Source of the DNA: Sphingobacteriales bacterium UTBCD1
GTDB lineage: Bacteria > Bacteroidota > Bacteroidia > Chitinophagales > Chitinophagaceae
NCBI GenBank assembly: GCA_002066995.1
Contig: MWTC01000012.1
Location: 62,001-126,000 of the forward strand
Length of the DNA: 64,000 nucleotides
Direction: 5' to 3'
Shown: positions 26,547 through 36,707 of the stretch, piece by piece
How the letters are laid out: each line of letters starts with the position of its first letter
How positions within the stretch are numbered: the first letter of the stretch is position 1
Position numbers and translations under genes: made by a program
The notes under the pieces: model-generated
Database searches by the model: none
Seen by the model: the letters and a program-made list of their open reading frames with translations, nothing else
What the model was told of the DNA's origin: nothing

Positions 26547-27947
26547 ATGGAATACAGGATCGAAAAAGATACATTAGGCGAAGTTCAGGTACCCGCTGAC
26601 GTTTATTATGGCGCACAAACGCAACGAAGCATTGACAACTTCAAAATCGCACAGGATATTAATAAAATGCCGAAAGAGATTATCGGTGCATTTGCCTATC
26701 TGAAAAAAGCTGCGGCAGTCACCAATTTTGAAGCAGGAGTTTTACCCAAAGAAAAATCGGATCTGATCGCACAGGTATGCGATGAAATACTGGAAGGAAA
26801 ACTGGATGCCTATTTTCCTTTGGTTGTCTGGCAAACAGGAAGCGGCACACAAAGCAACATGAATGTGAATGAAGTGGTTGCTTACCGCGGGCATGTGATC
26901 AAAGGCGGCAAGCTGACCGATAAAGAAAAGTTTCTCCATCCCAATGATGACGTGAATAAATCACAGTCGAGCAATGACACATTCCCGACTGCCATGCATA
27001 TTGCTGCCTATACCATGCTGATGCATACAACCATTCCGGGAATTGAAAAACTCAGAAACACACTTGCCGCAAAGAGCAAAGAGTTTATGAAAGTGGTGAA
27101 GATCGGGAGAACACATTTCATGGATGCCACTCCGCTTACAGTGGGCCAGGAATTCAGCGGGTATGTTTCTCAGTTGGATCATGGCCTCAAAGCGATCAGA
27201 AATTCACTGGCGCATCTTTCCGAACTGGCATTGGGAGGCACTGCGGTGGGCACAGGCATCAACACTCCGCCCAACTACGCTGAGAATGTAGCTAAACACA
27301 TTGCATCGTTGACGGGATTACCTTTTATCACTGCGGAAAATAAATTTGAATCACTGGCCGCACATGATGCTATCGTGGAAGCACACGGAGCTTTGAAAAC
27401 AGTTGCCGTTAGTTTAATGAAGATCGCCAATGACATCCGCATGCTTTCCTCAGGGCCGAGAAGCGGTATCGGTGAGATTCACATTCCCGATAATGAACCA
27501 GGATCTTCCATCATGCCGGGAAAAGTGAATCCGACACAATGCGAAGCTCTGACAATGATAGCAGCGCAGGTATTGGGAAATGATGTTGCCATTAATATTG
27601 GCGGCGCCACCGGCCATTTTGAATTGAATGTGTTCAAGCCGGTGATGATTTATAACTTCCTGCACAGCGCCCGGCTGATCGGGGATGGTTGTGTTTCATT
27701 CAATGATAAATGCGCAGTAGGATTAGCTCCCATCGAAGCCAATATCAAAAAACATGTGGACAATTCCCTGATGCTGGTAACGGCATTGAACACTCATATC
27801 GGATATTACAAATCGGCTGAGATCGCACAGAAAGCACACAAGGAAGGAACCACCCTGAAAGAAATGGCGGTGAAGTTAGGTTATGTCACACCAGAACAAT
27901 TTGATGAATGGGTGGATCCGGCTAAAATGGTGGGAAAGATCGGTTGA
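26547..27947 (+). CDS. fumC: class II fumarate hydratase
   Basis: This tricarboxylic acid cycle enzyme interconverts fumarate and L-malate without an iron-sulfur cluster. It has 466 residues, the normal class II length. Visible marks are [13 protein letters not shown] near residue 97, the [13 protein letters not shown] block (with the catalytic-site His in [10 protein letters not shown]) and the superfamily signature [11 protein letters not shown] near residue 320. The frame is open 6 codons further upstream, but the MEYRIEKD start follows the promoter element and matches family N-termini. Confidence 0.96.
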   Translation: MEYRIEKDTLGEVQVPADVYYGAQTQRSIDNFKIAQDINKMPKEIIGAFAYLKKAAAVTNFEAGVLPKEKSDLIAQVCDEILEGKLDAYFPLVVWQTGSGTQSNMNVNEVVAYRGHVIKGGKLTDKEKFLHPNDDVNKSQSSNDTFPTAMHIAAYTMLMHTTIPGIEKLRNTLAAKSKEFMKVVKIGRTHFMDATPLTVGQEFSGYVSQLDHGLKAIRNSLAHLSELALGGTAVGTGINTPPNYAENVAKHIASLTGLPFITAENKFESLAAHDAIVEAHGALKTVAVSLMKIANDIRMLSSGPRSGIGEIHIPDNEPGSSIMPGKVNPTQCEALTMIAAQVLGNDVAINIGGATGHFELNVFKPVMIYNFLHSARLIGDGCVSFNDKCAVGLAPIEANIKKHVDNSLMLVTALNTHIGYYKSAEIAQKAHKEGTTLKEMAVKLGYVTPEQFDEWVDPAKMVGKIG

Positions 27948-28089
27948 AAAATCAAATAGTAAAATTTCGATAGTAAAAATAGAAAAATTAATCAGCCCGG
28001 CAATTTTCTGATCCAGGAGCTTGCAAAACTATTTCTTTTCTCCTACTTTAACGTTTCAAATAAAATCCGTCCTATTAAAAGCATAAAAA

Positions 28090-28308
28090 ATGAAAATAAA
28101 ATCTCACTCAAAACTGTATTTTGCAGCGTATCCTCTCAAAGCGATCTTACAGTCTTCTGCTCCTGAAGAAAAAAAATCACCCGTTTTAAAACTGCTTCTC
28201 TCCAATAAGACAAAAACGTTTAGCCGCTTCCGGGTAACACCCATGCTTAATCCTTATAAGAATGAAGATATCAAAGCTGGCCAGGATTTAATAAGAAAAA
28301 ACGAATAA
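28090..28308 (+). CDS. possible small basic protein, 72 residues, unknown function
   Basis: ATG 28090 after an A-rich stretch. The product is strongly basic (MKIKSHSKLYFAAYPLKAIL at the N-terminus) with no signal peptide or transmembrane segment. It is followed 73 bp later by a strong terminator in the same direction, supporting transcription of this interval. No family is recognised and coding potential is uncertain. Confidence 0.4.
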   Translation: MKIKSHSKLYFAAYPLKAILQSSAPEEKKSPVLKLLLSNKTKTFSRFRVTPMLNPYKNEDIKAGQDLIRKNE

Positions 28309-28381
28309 TGCAGGTGATCCGGGTAGCAATGAAAGGCATAAAAATTATTAATAAACCTTGAGCCATAACCCTAAAACAAAT

Positions 28382-28412
28382 GCCCCGGCAAATGCCGGGG
28401 CTTTGTCTTTTT
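28382..28412 (+). terminator. Rho-independent terminator
   Basis: A perfect 9-bp stem GCCCCGGCA/TGCCGGGGC (28382-28390, 28393-28401) with a 2-nt loop is followed by TTTGTCTTTTT. It ends + strand transcripts from fumC or the small ORF. Confidence 0.85.
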
Positions 28413-28510
28413 CATCCTGTCAAGAGAAATTTTTCTTCCGGATAGAAAAAATGCTATCCCTGCCTGACAGTGCTTATTAAGAAAAATGAGTACTCAATAA
28501 ATTTTTTTCA

Positions 28511-28553
28511 AAAAAACCGAAGCCCCGGCATTCACCGGGGCTTCGGTTTTTTT
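28511..28553. terminator. bidirectional terminator between convergent units
   Basis: An 18-bp perfect inverted repeat (28511-28528 with 28535-28552, loop CATTCA) whose arms end in A6/T6. It therefore reads as a GC stem plus T-run on both strands. It would terminate the minus-strand sugar-dehydrogenase-like gene and back up the terminator at 28382. Confidence 0.88.
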
Positions 28554-28569
28554 AATGAAAGCAATTAGT

Positions 28570-31122
28570 TTATTGCTTGACCACTTTATAGACCTGCTGA
28601 TCTATATCGTATCCATTAAACATTTTCAGGATATAGACTCCTGATTTAAGAGGAGTGACATCAATTGAAAAATCATTTTTAAATACCTGTTGCCGGGTTA
28701 TCATCTTCCCGGTCAGGTCATACAACTCAACCTGTAATGGTTTGCGGAAATCATCCTTTGCCTGTATATACAATGTCTGCTTCACAGGATTGGGTCTTAC
28801 CAGGAATGTAGTGGTAGTAACTATAGTAACTGAAACCACCTGGCTGTAGGTGGATGATCCATCTATATCCACGATTTTCAAACGGTAATAAACAACAGAA
28901 GTGTTTTGATTGGCTGCTTCATAATCTATATAAGAATAACTGTTCGTGTTATCACCGCTTCCTTTAGCTGATTCCGTACCGATCTTAGCGAAATCTACGC
29001 CATTCATGCTGCGCTCAATTTCAAAATGAGATGTATTGATTTCATTAGAAGTTTTCCATTGTAACAAAGCCGTAATATTTTGTAAAGAACCGGAAAACGA
29101 CAATAAATGTACAGGCAATGTCACATTGGATCCGCTGAAATAAAATGAAGAGAAGGAATTGATGCTTGCCTGTAAAACATAACCGCTTGTCCCGTGGGCT
29201 TCGGCAACTGTCGGGTTGATCAGCGTGGTGCTGGTGCCGATAGAAGAACCGCAGGCATCTCCATTTTTAAGGATCTTCAGGCTGGCGATACCTGTAATAC
29301 CGCCTAAAGGATCAGCATATAAAGCATCATACTCTGCTTTGGAAATATATAACCTGATCTTAACGGCGCTTGACGGCTGAATTTGCGGAGTGATGGTCAT
29401 GTTCCTGTCAAGGTAATGAACTCCGCTTTTCGCTCTGATAACGCCAGAGTTGATATAAAAAGATGAAGTAACCGTACCAAGATTATTTCCGTTGGGATAA
29501 ATTTCTGCCATTATATTTCCGTCAGGTCCGGTAATGGGAACCCAGAGATTATTATTGGTATTATCAATCGTTACTGACGTTCCGGGAGAACATGTATTTG
29601 CCGTACCCGCTGTTACATCAATTGCACCGGGTATCGTACTCTTTCCCGCAGCATCTGCATAACCAAGGAAAGTATATTTTATGATACAGTTGGTACACTG
29701 AACTACTGTAGCCGTGCCAGCAGCCGGGCCGGAACTTGTAGCGCTTTCCTGGCTGACAAATACATCTTTGCCATCAGGTGAAAATGCAAGATCCCTGTAC
29801 CTGTTTTTACTCTGAAAATAAGCAATGGTATCAGCCCCGTTTGTATTCACGATGGAGTTCCCGTCAACGCCAAGTTTTAAGCGTAGTATCCTTCCCCATT
29901 TAAGCCCTGCTATCACTAAAGAATTCTTCCAGCCTGGAATATAAGTCTGCCCGTAGTAATCCATACCCGACCATGCTTCAGAAGGCCATGTGCCATTAGG
30001 GGGGCTCGTAGTCCAGATATTACTGACTGTAGCCTGATTAGGAGCATACCCGCTGAACAAGGGATCTTTATAATTAGGTATTGCTGCTGCGGCAGTAGTT
30101 TCATTTGTAATTACTGCAAGTGTTGAAGGTCCGTTATTAGGGGTACCTGCACTTGATCCGTTATAATTATTATCTGCTGCATACCCGATCACATAGGGAT
30201 GCCCGTAATTTTTTGCCCTTTCAATAACATTTATTTCATCATCACTGTATGGGCCGTGTGACGATCCATATAAAATATCAAGTGTAGAATTATAAGCAAA
30301 TCCCTGGTTATTCCTGATCCCCGTGCACCAGATCGCACTTTGCGCTGCTCCGTTATATGGATTATCATTCGGTATCCATTGATCATAAGCACCTGCGTCA
30401 GCATCAGCTTCCAGGTTAAAACGAAGGATCTTTCCTTCATAAGATGACATATTCTGAGTTTTGTTCGGTCTTAAATTATTTGATAACTGGCCTGCTCCCA
30501 TATCACCATTAGGATAGAATAAATAATTAGTACCCCCGACAGGAGCGATAATCAATCTTTGAGAATTATGGTCGCTGCTGCCGGGTAATGTATCGCAAAT
30601 CATTACAGGGTTCTTCAGTTTCCCTGATACAGCATCGTACGTAAACCTCACTAAGCTGTTTTTAAAAATATAACCCGGACCATTTGATCCTCCATTATAT
30701 TTCAGAACGTACGAAATATAAACATAGGGCTTACCTGTATTGAATTGTGGGTGTATTGCTAACCCTGCAAATCCACCTTGCGGCCAGGGGTTTTGTGAAG
30801 CATTATTAAATTGAACTTTAAAAGACGGAAAATCAGTTGATGCATTGCTTAAGTCAAGAATTGTTCTTTGAGCTCCGGTAACAGGGCTCATTTTATAAGC
30901 TTTATATCCATGTGAATCTGTGATCCATAAAGAATCATCCGGTCCGTAAGTAACTTCCCAGGGAGTATTGATGGCGCCGCTTGATAAGACAGTTCGATTC
31001 CATATTTCATTCATGCGGCTAAACGGTGTTTGAGAGAAAACCGTTACTGAAATGAAAAAGAGGCATAGCAGCAAAAGGATCTGGCTTGAGAATTTTTGCA
31101 TAAGAATGGATTTGATAGCCAA
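28570..31122 (-). CDS. secreted PQQ-type sugar dehydrogenase-like protein with T9SS sorting domain
   Basis: An 850-residue exported protein. The signal peptide suits a start at the listed ATG or at the internal Met 8 (31101). Residues about 40-470 look like the six-bladed propeller of soluble glucose/sorbosone dehydrogenases (TPWEVTYGPDDSLWITD, GGFAGLAIHPQF, GSSDHNSQRL, DDEINVIERAKNYGHPYVIG), which use PQQ and calcium. A beta-rich linker follows. Then comes the Chitinophagaceae-style module LQWKTSNEINTSHFEIERS and a C-terminal type A sorting domain (VRPNPVKQTLYI, GVYILKMF). It is thus probably secreted through the type IX system and anchored at, or released from, the surface. The substrate is unknown. 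Confidence 0.83.
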   Translation of the reverse strand: MAIKSILMQKFSSQILLLLCLFFISVTVFSQTPFSRMNEIWNRTVLSSGAINTPWEVTYGPDDSLWITDSHGYKAYKMSPVTGAQRTILDLSNASTDFPSFKVQFNNASQNPWPQGGFAGLAIHPQFNTGKPYVYISYVLKYNGGSNGPGYIFKNSLVRFTYDAVSGKLKNPVMICDTLPGSSDHNSQRLIIAPVGGTNYLFYPNGDMGAGQLSNNLRPNKTQNMSSYEGKILRFNLEADADAGAYDQWIPNDNPYNGAAQSAIWCTGIRNNQGFAYNSTLDILYGSSHGPYSDDEINVIERAKNYGHPYVIGYAADNNYNGSSAGTPNNGPSTLAVITNETTAAAAIPNYKDPLFSGYAPNQATVSNIWTTSPPNGTWPSEAWSGMDYYGQTYIPGWKNSLVIAGLKWGRILRLKLGVDGNSIVNTNGADTIAYFQSKNRYRDLAFSPDGKDVFVSQESATSSGPAAGTATVVQCTNCIIKYTFLGYADAAGKSTIPGAIDVTAGTANTCSPGTSVTIDNTNNNLWVPITGPDGNIMAEIYPNGNNLGTVTSSFYINSGVIRAKSGVHYLDRNMTITPQIQPSSAVKIRLYISKAEYDALYADPLGGITGIASLKILKNGDACGSSIGTSTTLINPTVAEAHGTSGYVLQASINSFSSFYFSGSNVTLPVHLLSFSGSLQNITALLQWKTSNEINTSHFEIERSMNGVDFAKIGTESAKGSGDNTNSYSYIDYEAANQNTSVVYYRLKIVDIDGSSTYSQVVSVTIVTTTTFLVRPNPVKQTLYIQAKDDFRKPLQVELYDLTGKMITRQQVFKNDFSIDVTPLKSGVYILKMFNGYDIDQQVYKVVKQ

Positions 31123-31269
31123 ATTACTACAAGCTTCATAATCAACAAATAGAACCTTTACTGAGTTATTATTACTTCTTTCAGGTAGATCTACTATTGC
31201 ATGAAACGTAAAATCATTGTAGGTTTATACCAGAAAAAACCCTGTGTAAACTTCGAAAATCCTGATGCT

Positions 31270-33999
31270 ATGAAACAAATTTTACCCTGGAAAACCCTGT
31301 TGCTTTGTTCAACAATTTTCACTTCCATTATATGTTGTTTTAGTGTTTCATTACATGCACAAGCACCATTCAATGATGAGTGTGTTAATGCCATTACACT
31401 CCCTGTAGGTGTGAATACCTTCTCTGCATTCCCGACTACCATTGCAGGAGCAACAGCATCTCCGAATCCTATTGCCCCCTGTACAGGACCTGTTGGTTAT
31501 GATGTGTGGTATAAGTTTACTGCTACATCCAATTCGTCCATCATTCGCATCAGCGGGCCGGGAGCAAACTTCAATAACCGTTATATACAGGTATTATCAG
31601 GAAGTTGTGGTGCACTCACTTCAGTAGCCTGTGGTGCAAAAAATTCAGACTTAACATTTACATCAACAGCCGGCACTACCTATTTTATCAGGGTATATTC
31701 TACCGATATTCCGGCACCCATTACGAATGCTGATTTCGGTATTTGCGTAAACGGGGGTGCAAATGCGCCTATCCGTTTCGGAAACAGCTACGTTAACGTT
31801 TCTAAAAAAACCAATGGCGGAGTAGTGGAACACGGCGATACACTGGAAATAAGATTCACTATCAATCACACTTCGGGTTCAGTTTCCAAACTTCGTTATG
31901 TAGATAATGTCCCTTTCAATACTGCAATGCTTACCGGTACAACAGATTCGATCAGAATTATTACCAACGAAGGATTAACTTATAAAAAATATACCCTGGC
32001 TTCCGGAGATGACGCTGCAACTTATACAGCATCACCCGGTATGGGAGAATACAACATCAGATTAAACCTGGGTTTAGGAGGCACTAACCCTGGGGTACCG
32101 GTAAATAACACATCAACAGAATCTGCATCAGCTACAGGTACAATGGCCAGTAATAATAAACCTAAAGGAGGCGGTGGTTTATTATTTGCCATTGCCTACC
32201 GGGTAGTGGTAACCGGTTTTGCAGGAGATACAATTACTCTATATCCTGCACAATTTCTTTATAATAACGGAGCATCTGATTTTACACTAACTGCCACACC
32301 TTTTAAAATTTTAATCAGCAACCCGTTAAGCCTTTGCACCAACAGTATTGGACTGAATAATGCAGTTGAAAACGGCGGGACGTTTGGTAATGGAATTTCT
32401 TTAAACAGAGGAACAGACCTGTCAATACCTATTTCCGGATACACATTCGTACCAAATGTGTCTCCCAGTTTTACTGTAAATGATGGCCGGTATGCTATTG
32501 TAAAAAACTTAAGCCCCACAAGTGGTACACAACGAAATGCTTCAAGGAAACCCAACTGTACCGGAACCGGTCAATTTGATTGTAGCAACAGGATGTTTAA
32601 CGGTTACTGGTATATTGATGGTGATCACACGGGAACGAACAATGCTATCGGCAATAACCCTCCTGATGCCGTCACTCCCGGAGGATATATGCTGATGGTA
32701 AACGCAGACTATGTGGCATCGGAAGTGTATCGCCAGACCGTTACTAATCTTTGCCCTAATACTTACTATGAATTTTCAGCATGGATAAGGAATATCTGTC
32801 CTACCTGTGGAATTGATTCCACCGGCGCACAATTCACAGGAACACCTACCGCTCCTGCCAACGGGTATCCGGGAGTATTACCCAATCTCACATTCTCACT
32901 AGACAATCTTGATTTTTACAATACAGGTGAAATTGATACTCTTGGGTGGCTGAAAAGAGGTTTTGTATTTAAAACCAAACCGGGACAAACAACAGCGACA
33001 TTTTCTATACGTAACAATGCGCAGGGAGGCGGAGGAAATGACTGGGCCATGGATGATATTGCCATTGCCACCTGCCTGCCTACCATGCAGTATTCTCCTT
33101 CCATAAATCCTTTTGTCTGCATGGGCAATGCCCTGCAGATAAACGATACCGTACGTTCCTTTTTTGATAACTATTCCAATTTTAAATGGCAACGCAGCAC
33201 TGATGCCGGCAGTAGCTGGTCCGACATTACAACCCCGGTGGACACTACTCTTAATTATAACGGATCCACTTATCAATTTATAACAAAATACACTATACCC
33301 CCGGCTAATACTAACATGTCCGACAGCGCCGATCTGTATCGTGTAGTGGTTGCCACCACATCAGGCAACCTGGCCAACCAGAATTGCCTGTACACCGATG
33401 CATCCACCATCATCACGGTTTCTGTTAATGACTGCGGAAAGCTGCTGGGATTAGATCTTCTTTCTTTCAACGGAAAACTTAACAATAACGGGAATGCTGA
33501 GCTCCAGTGGGTCACCGCTAATGAGAATGAACCGGTTTCTTTTGATGTTGAGAAAAGTTCAGATGGTACTACTTTCAGCCGAATTGCTACTGTAAACGGA
33601 TATGGCCATGGTGCTGCCAATAATTATTACCAGTTTACAGATCCTGCAAAAATATATGACCGGGTATGGTACCGGATAACTTTTTATGCCGATAAAGCCC
33701 ATAAAAAATATTCACGAACTGTTCTTTTCACTGCACAGTCGTCGGGGTTCAGTTTGAACAACCTGATAAATCCATTCAGCAATGAACTGAATTTTGAAAT
33801 TGTAACTCCTAAAAGTTCAAGATTAGATATATCGCTCATCAACATGTCAGGCATGGAGATCAGAAAAGAAAGTTATATGGTCAGCGAAGGTGCCAATAGC
33901 ATGAGTATCCGGAATACTGATAATTTACCGGCAGGGATGTACATACTGCAGGTAAGAAACCAGGACCAGGTCATTAACCGGAAAGTTATCAGAAAATAA
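31270..33999 (+). CDS. large secreted T9SS cargo protein (paralogue A), adhesin-like
   Basis: A 909-residue protein from ATG 31270 (MKQILPWKTLLLCSTIF signal peptide; the frame is open to 31201 but those residues precede the signal). An N-terminal domain of about 150 residues (FNDECVNAITLPVG, DVWYKFTAT, YFIRVYS) resembles the PPC-like domain of secreted enzymes. A long cysteine-containing region shared with the next gene follows (CPNTYYEFSAWIRNICPTCG, GGGNDWAMDDIAIATCLP). Then come Ig-like repeats, the LQWVTANENEPVSFDVEKS module and a type A sorting signal (AGMYILQVRN, KVIRK). No catalytic residues are recognised; a surface-adhesin or matrix role is inferred. Confidence 0.82.
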   Translation: MKQILPWKTLLLCSTIFTSIICCFSVSLHAQAPFNDECVNAITLPVGVNTFSAFPTTIAGATASPNPIAPCTGPVGYDVWYKFTATSNSSIIRISGPGANFNNRYIQVLSGSCGALTSVACGAKNSDLTFTSTAGTTYFIRVYSTDIPAPITNADFGICVNGGANAPIRFGNSYVNVSKKTNGGVVEHGDTLEIRFTINHTSGSVSKLRYVDNVPFNTAMLTGTTDSIRIITNEGLTYKKYTLASGDDAATYTASPGMGEYNIRLNLGLGGTNPGVPVNNTSTESASATGTMASNNKPKGGGGLLFAIAYRVVVTGFAGDTITLYPAQFLYNNGASDFTLTATPFKILISNPLSLCTNSIGLNNAVENGGTFGNGISLNRGTDLSIPISGYTFVPNVSPSFTVNDGRYAIVKNLSPTSGTQRNASRKPNCTGTGQFDCSNRMFNGYWYIDGDHTGTNNAIGNNPPDAVTPGGYMLMVNADYVASEVYRQTVTNLCPNTYYEFSAWIRNICPTCGIDSTGAQFTGTPTAPANGYPGVLPNLTFSLDNLDFYNTGEIDTLGWLKRGFVFKTKPGQTTATFSIRNNAQGGGGNDWAMDDIAIATCLPTMQYSPSINPFVCMGNALQINDTVRSFFDNYSNFKWQRSTDAGSSWSDITTPVDTTLNYNGSTYQFITKYTIPPANTNMSDSADLYRVVVATTSGNLANQNCLYTDASTIITVSVNDCGKLLGLDLLSFNGKLNNNGNAELQWVTANENEPVSFDVEKSSDGTTFSRIATVNGYGHGAANNYYQFTDPAKIYDRVWYRITFYADKAHKKYSRTVLFTAQSSGFSLNNLINPFSNELNFEIVTPKSSRLDISLINMSGMEIRKESYMVSEGANSMSIRNTDNLPAGMYILQVRNQDQVINRKVIRK

Positions 34000-34129
34000 T
34001 GCTGAGCCGGTTCTTTGTTTGAACATACTTTTGAATTGGATTTCTGTAAATACCTGTCTGATTAAAAAATTACCTATTCCCAGATAAAACCGAGATAATA
34101 AACAAGTTCCTTCCTTTCCATAAAGGAAA

Positions 34130-34181
34130 ACCCGTATTTGCAGGAAATTTCTCGAACAGTATTTTTTACAGAAATACGGGT
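34130..34181. repeat. long-range inverted repeat in the spacer between paralogues
   Basis: ACCCGTATTT at 34130-34139 is the exact complement of AAATACGGGT at 34172-34181, enclosing 32 nt. A smaller palindrome (CTTTCCATAAAGGAAA) lies just before it. It is not followed by a T-run, so it is not a standard terminator. It may regulate the second paralogue, whose ATG is 100 bp on. Confidence 0.45.
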
Positions 34182-34280
34182 ACATATTCCTGAAATTTTC
34201 CTGATATTGCTACTATTGCCTGAAGTATAGAGTTGTTTTAACTTGTTAAGTGAGAATGATACGTGTAAGATGGAAAATCA

Positions 34281-36554
34281 ATGTCTATGAAACAACTTGT
34301 ACCCGGAAGAACCAAATTACTGCATTCCTTTTTTTTCACTACAATCATCTGTTGCTGTGTGGTTTCAGCATGGGCGCAACCTGATATCGGGAGAAGCTAT
34401 ATCAATATTAGCAAGGGTAACAATGGAGGAACAGTAGAACCCGGAGATACTTTGGAAATCAGGGCGTCTTTTGTCGTCAGATCAGGAACCTACGACAGTT
34501 GCGGATACTTTGACGCAGTTCCTGCCGGCACTACTTATATCCCCGGTACAATCAGGGTATTGACGAACGAAGGAAAAATCTACAAACAATTCACTGATGC
34601 ATACGGAGATGATGCCGGATATATTTCCGGTAGTAATATCAGAATCAACTTAGGATATAAAACAGGCTCTGCACCTGCTACAGCTTTTAAAAGAGGGAAG
34701 GTTGGAAATACATATAAACCTTCCTTTTATAACAGTGCATGTATCATGATTGCATCCTTCAGGGTGAAAGTAAACGGCGCATACGGTTCTAACATCAACA
34801 TCACAGGCGGATACATGTCATATAAAAATGGGCTCAACCCGGTAGTAAACCTGGCTCTTAATTCAAAAATCATACAGGTATATCCCAATTATGGCATTTG
34901 CTCTAATACGGTTGGTACTAATGCTATCGGCACTGAAAGTAATGGTACTTTCGGCAGCGGAAAAAACAAAAACCGCGGCACTTCCGGTAATGTACCTGCA
35001 GGTTACACTTATAACATCTTTGATATTAGTTCTCCACAGGATTACTATTACGGGATTACAAATAATACTTCTACCAAATCAAATTATACTACATCCAATA
35101 CATGGTCTATTCCCGATAACAGTTCCCCTACTCACAGGGTTTTTACATTATGGGATATTATCGGCGATCATACCGGAGCAGCTTCACCTACTGCAGGAAA
35201 TCCGGCTACCGATACAGTAAACAGTACCGGAGGTTACATGCTGGTGATCAACTCTGCCTACAGAATTGACTCTGCATTTGTCCAGACCATTACAGGACTT
35301 TGTCCCAATACCTATTATGAGATATCATGCTGGATGCGCAATATCTGTTCCCGTTGCGGTTGCGACTCAAATGGTGTTGGAGCCGGCGGAGCGGGTTACA
35401 TACCTACTGCTTTAAAAGATTCATCAGGTGTGCATCCCAGTTTATCATTCCAGGTTGACGGAGTAGACTATTACACTACAGGAAACCTTTTATACACCGG
35501 TCAGTGGGTGAAAAAAGGATTTACATATCTGACAGGGCCGGCCCAAACCGGTTTTACCCTGAAGTATTTTAATAATGCCCCCGGTGGTGGTGGCAATGAC
35601 TGGGCACTGGATGACATATCTGTGGCGACCTGTTTGCCCACCATGCAGTATTCTCCCTCAATAAATCCATTTGTCTGTATGGGAAATACCTTGCAGATAT
35701 ATGATACGGTACGATCATTCTTTAATAACTATACATACTTTAAATGGCAACGCAGCACTGATCACGGAGGCAATTGGAACGATATTACAACGACAGTGGA
35801 CACTACACTTGTATTTAACGGATCATCCTACGAATTCTTAACGAAATACACTGTTCCGCCTGCTCATACCAAAATGTCTGACAGCGCAGATCTCTACCGT
35901 GTAGTAGTGGCAAGTACCGCTTCCAACCTGTCCAATGCCAATTGCCTTTATACCGATGCTACTTCCATTATTACACTTTCTGTAAGTAATTGCGGGATAC
36001 CGCTTGGTATTGATCTCCTGTCTTTCAGCGGGAAACTTAATAATGGGAATGCAGAACTTCAATGGGTAACTGCCAATGAAGATGAGCCTGTTTCTTTTGG
36101 CATTGAAAAAAGCCTGGATGGCATTAATTTCACAACTATAGCAACAGTGAAGGGATACGGGAATATTTCTGCCAATAACTTTTACCGATTTACAGATCCT
36201 GCCGGAATCAATGAGAAAGTATGGTACCGGATCGCTGTTTATGACGACAAGGATCATAAAAAATACTCCCGTACAATTCTTTTAAATGCACAGGCAACCG
36301 GTTTTAGTTTGAATAATGTGATCAGCCCTTTCAGCAATGAACTCAACTTTGAAGTTGTCATTCCACTAAGCTCAAGAATTGACGTTGCACTTATAAATCT
36401 ATCGGGCGAACGAGTGAGAATAGCAAGTTTTGCCGCCAACAGCGGCAGCAACAGCCTGAGTATCTCCGGCACGGATAATTTACCCAGGGGAATATATATT
36501 CTGCAGATAAAAAACCAGGGAGAGATGATCAACAGGAAGGTTATGAAAAAATAA
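34281..36554 (+). CDS. large secreted T9SS cargo protein (paralogue B), adhesin-like
   Basis: A 757-residue exported protein. ATG 34287 (MKQLVPGRTKLL) is an alternative start that matches the MKQ start of its neighbour. It lacks the N-terminal PPC-like domain of paralogue A and begins with the shared repeat (GRSYINISKGNNGGTVEPGD versus GNSYVNVSKKTNGGVVEHGD). The rest parallels paralogue A: CPNTYYEISCWMRNICSRCG, GGGNDWALDDISVATCLP, an identical 19-residue stretch starting CLPTMQ, the LQWVTANEDEPVSFGIEKS module and a type A sorting signal (RGIYILQIKN). The pair arose by tandem duplication, with gain or loss of the N-terminal domain. Function is unknown. Confidence 0.82.
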   Translation: MSMKQLVPGRTKLLHSFFFTTIICCCVVSAWAQPDIGRSYINISKGNNGGTVEPGDTLEIRASFVVRSGTYDSCGYFDAVPAGTTYIPGTIRVLTNEGKIYKQFTDAYGDDAGYISGSNIRINLGYKTGSAPATAFKRGKVGNTYKPSFYNSACIMIASFRVKVNGAYGSNINITGGYMSYKNGLNPVVNLALNSKIIQVYPNYGICSNTVGTNAIGTESNGTFGSGKNKNRGTSGNVPAGYTYNIFDISSPQDYYYGITNNTSTKSNYTTSNTWSIPDNSSPTHRVFTLWDIIGDHTGAASPTAGNPATDTVNSTGGYMLVINSAYRIDSAFVQTITGLCPNTYYEISCWMRNICSRCGCDSNGVGAGGAGYIPTALKDSSGVHPSLSFQVDGVDYYTTGNLLYTGQWVKKGFTYLTGPAQTGFTLKYFNNAPGGGGNDWALDDISVATCLPTMQYSPSINPFVCMGNTLQIYDTVRSFFNNYTYFKWQRSTDHGGNWNDITTTVDTTLVFNGSSYEFLTKYTVPPAHTKMSDSADLYRVVVASTASNLSNANCLYTDATSIITLSVSNCGIPLGIDLLSFSGKLNNGNAELQWVTANEDEPVSFGIEKSLDGINFTTIATVKGYGNISANNFYRFTDPAGINEKVWYRIAVYDDKDHKKYSRTILLNAQATGFSLNNVISPFSNELNFEVVIPLSSRIDVALINLSGERVRIASFAANSGSNSLSISGTDNLPRGIYILQIKNQGEMINRKVMKK

Positions 36555-36680
36555 ATTTTACCGGAGAGATCAAAACGCAGAACTGATTGTATTTAAAAGA
36601 TAACCGGCCAGAGATAAATTTATTCAGACTATCTCAATAACAAATTCTTCCTTCCTTGTCCTAAGCCCTTGCCATATACT

Positions 36681-36707
36681 GCCGCCGCAATATTCCGGCG
36701 GCTTTTT
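36681..36707 (+). terminator. Rho-independent terminator after paralogue B
   Basis: A 7-bp GC stem (GCCGCCG 36681-36687, CGGCGGC 36696-36702) is followed by five T that overlap the stop codon of the convergent lspA. It works on the + strand only. Confidence 0.8.

Larger units (their letters stand above)
27948..28569. other. 622-bp interval with one small ORF and two strong hairpins
   Basis: Between fumC and the convergent sugar-dehydrogenase-like gene lie a possible 72-residue gene (28090-28308) and two CCCCGG-rich terminators (28382-28412, 28511-28553). The rest (27948-28089, 28309-28380, 28413-28510) is AT-rich. I see no further gene or repeat in it. Confidence 0.6.
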
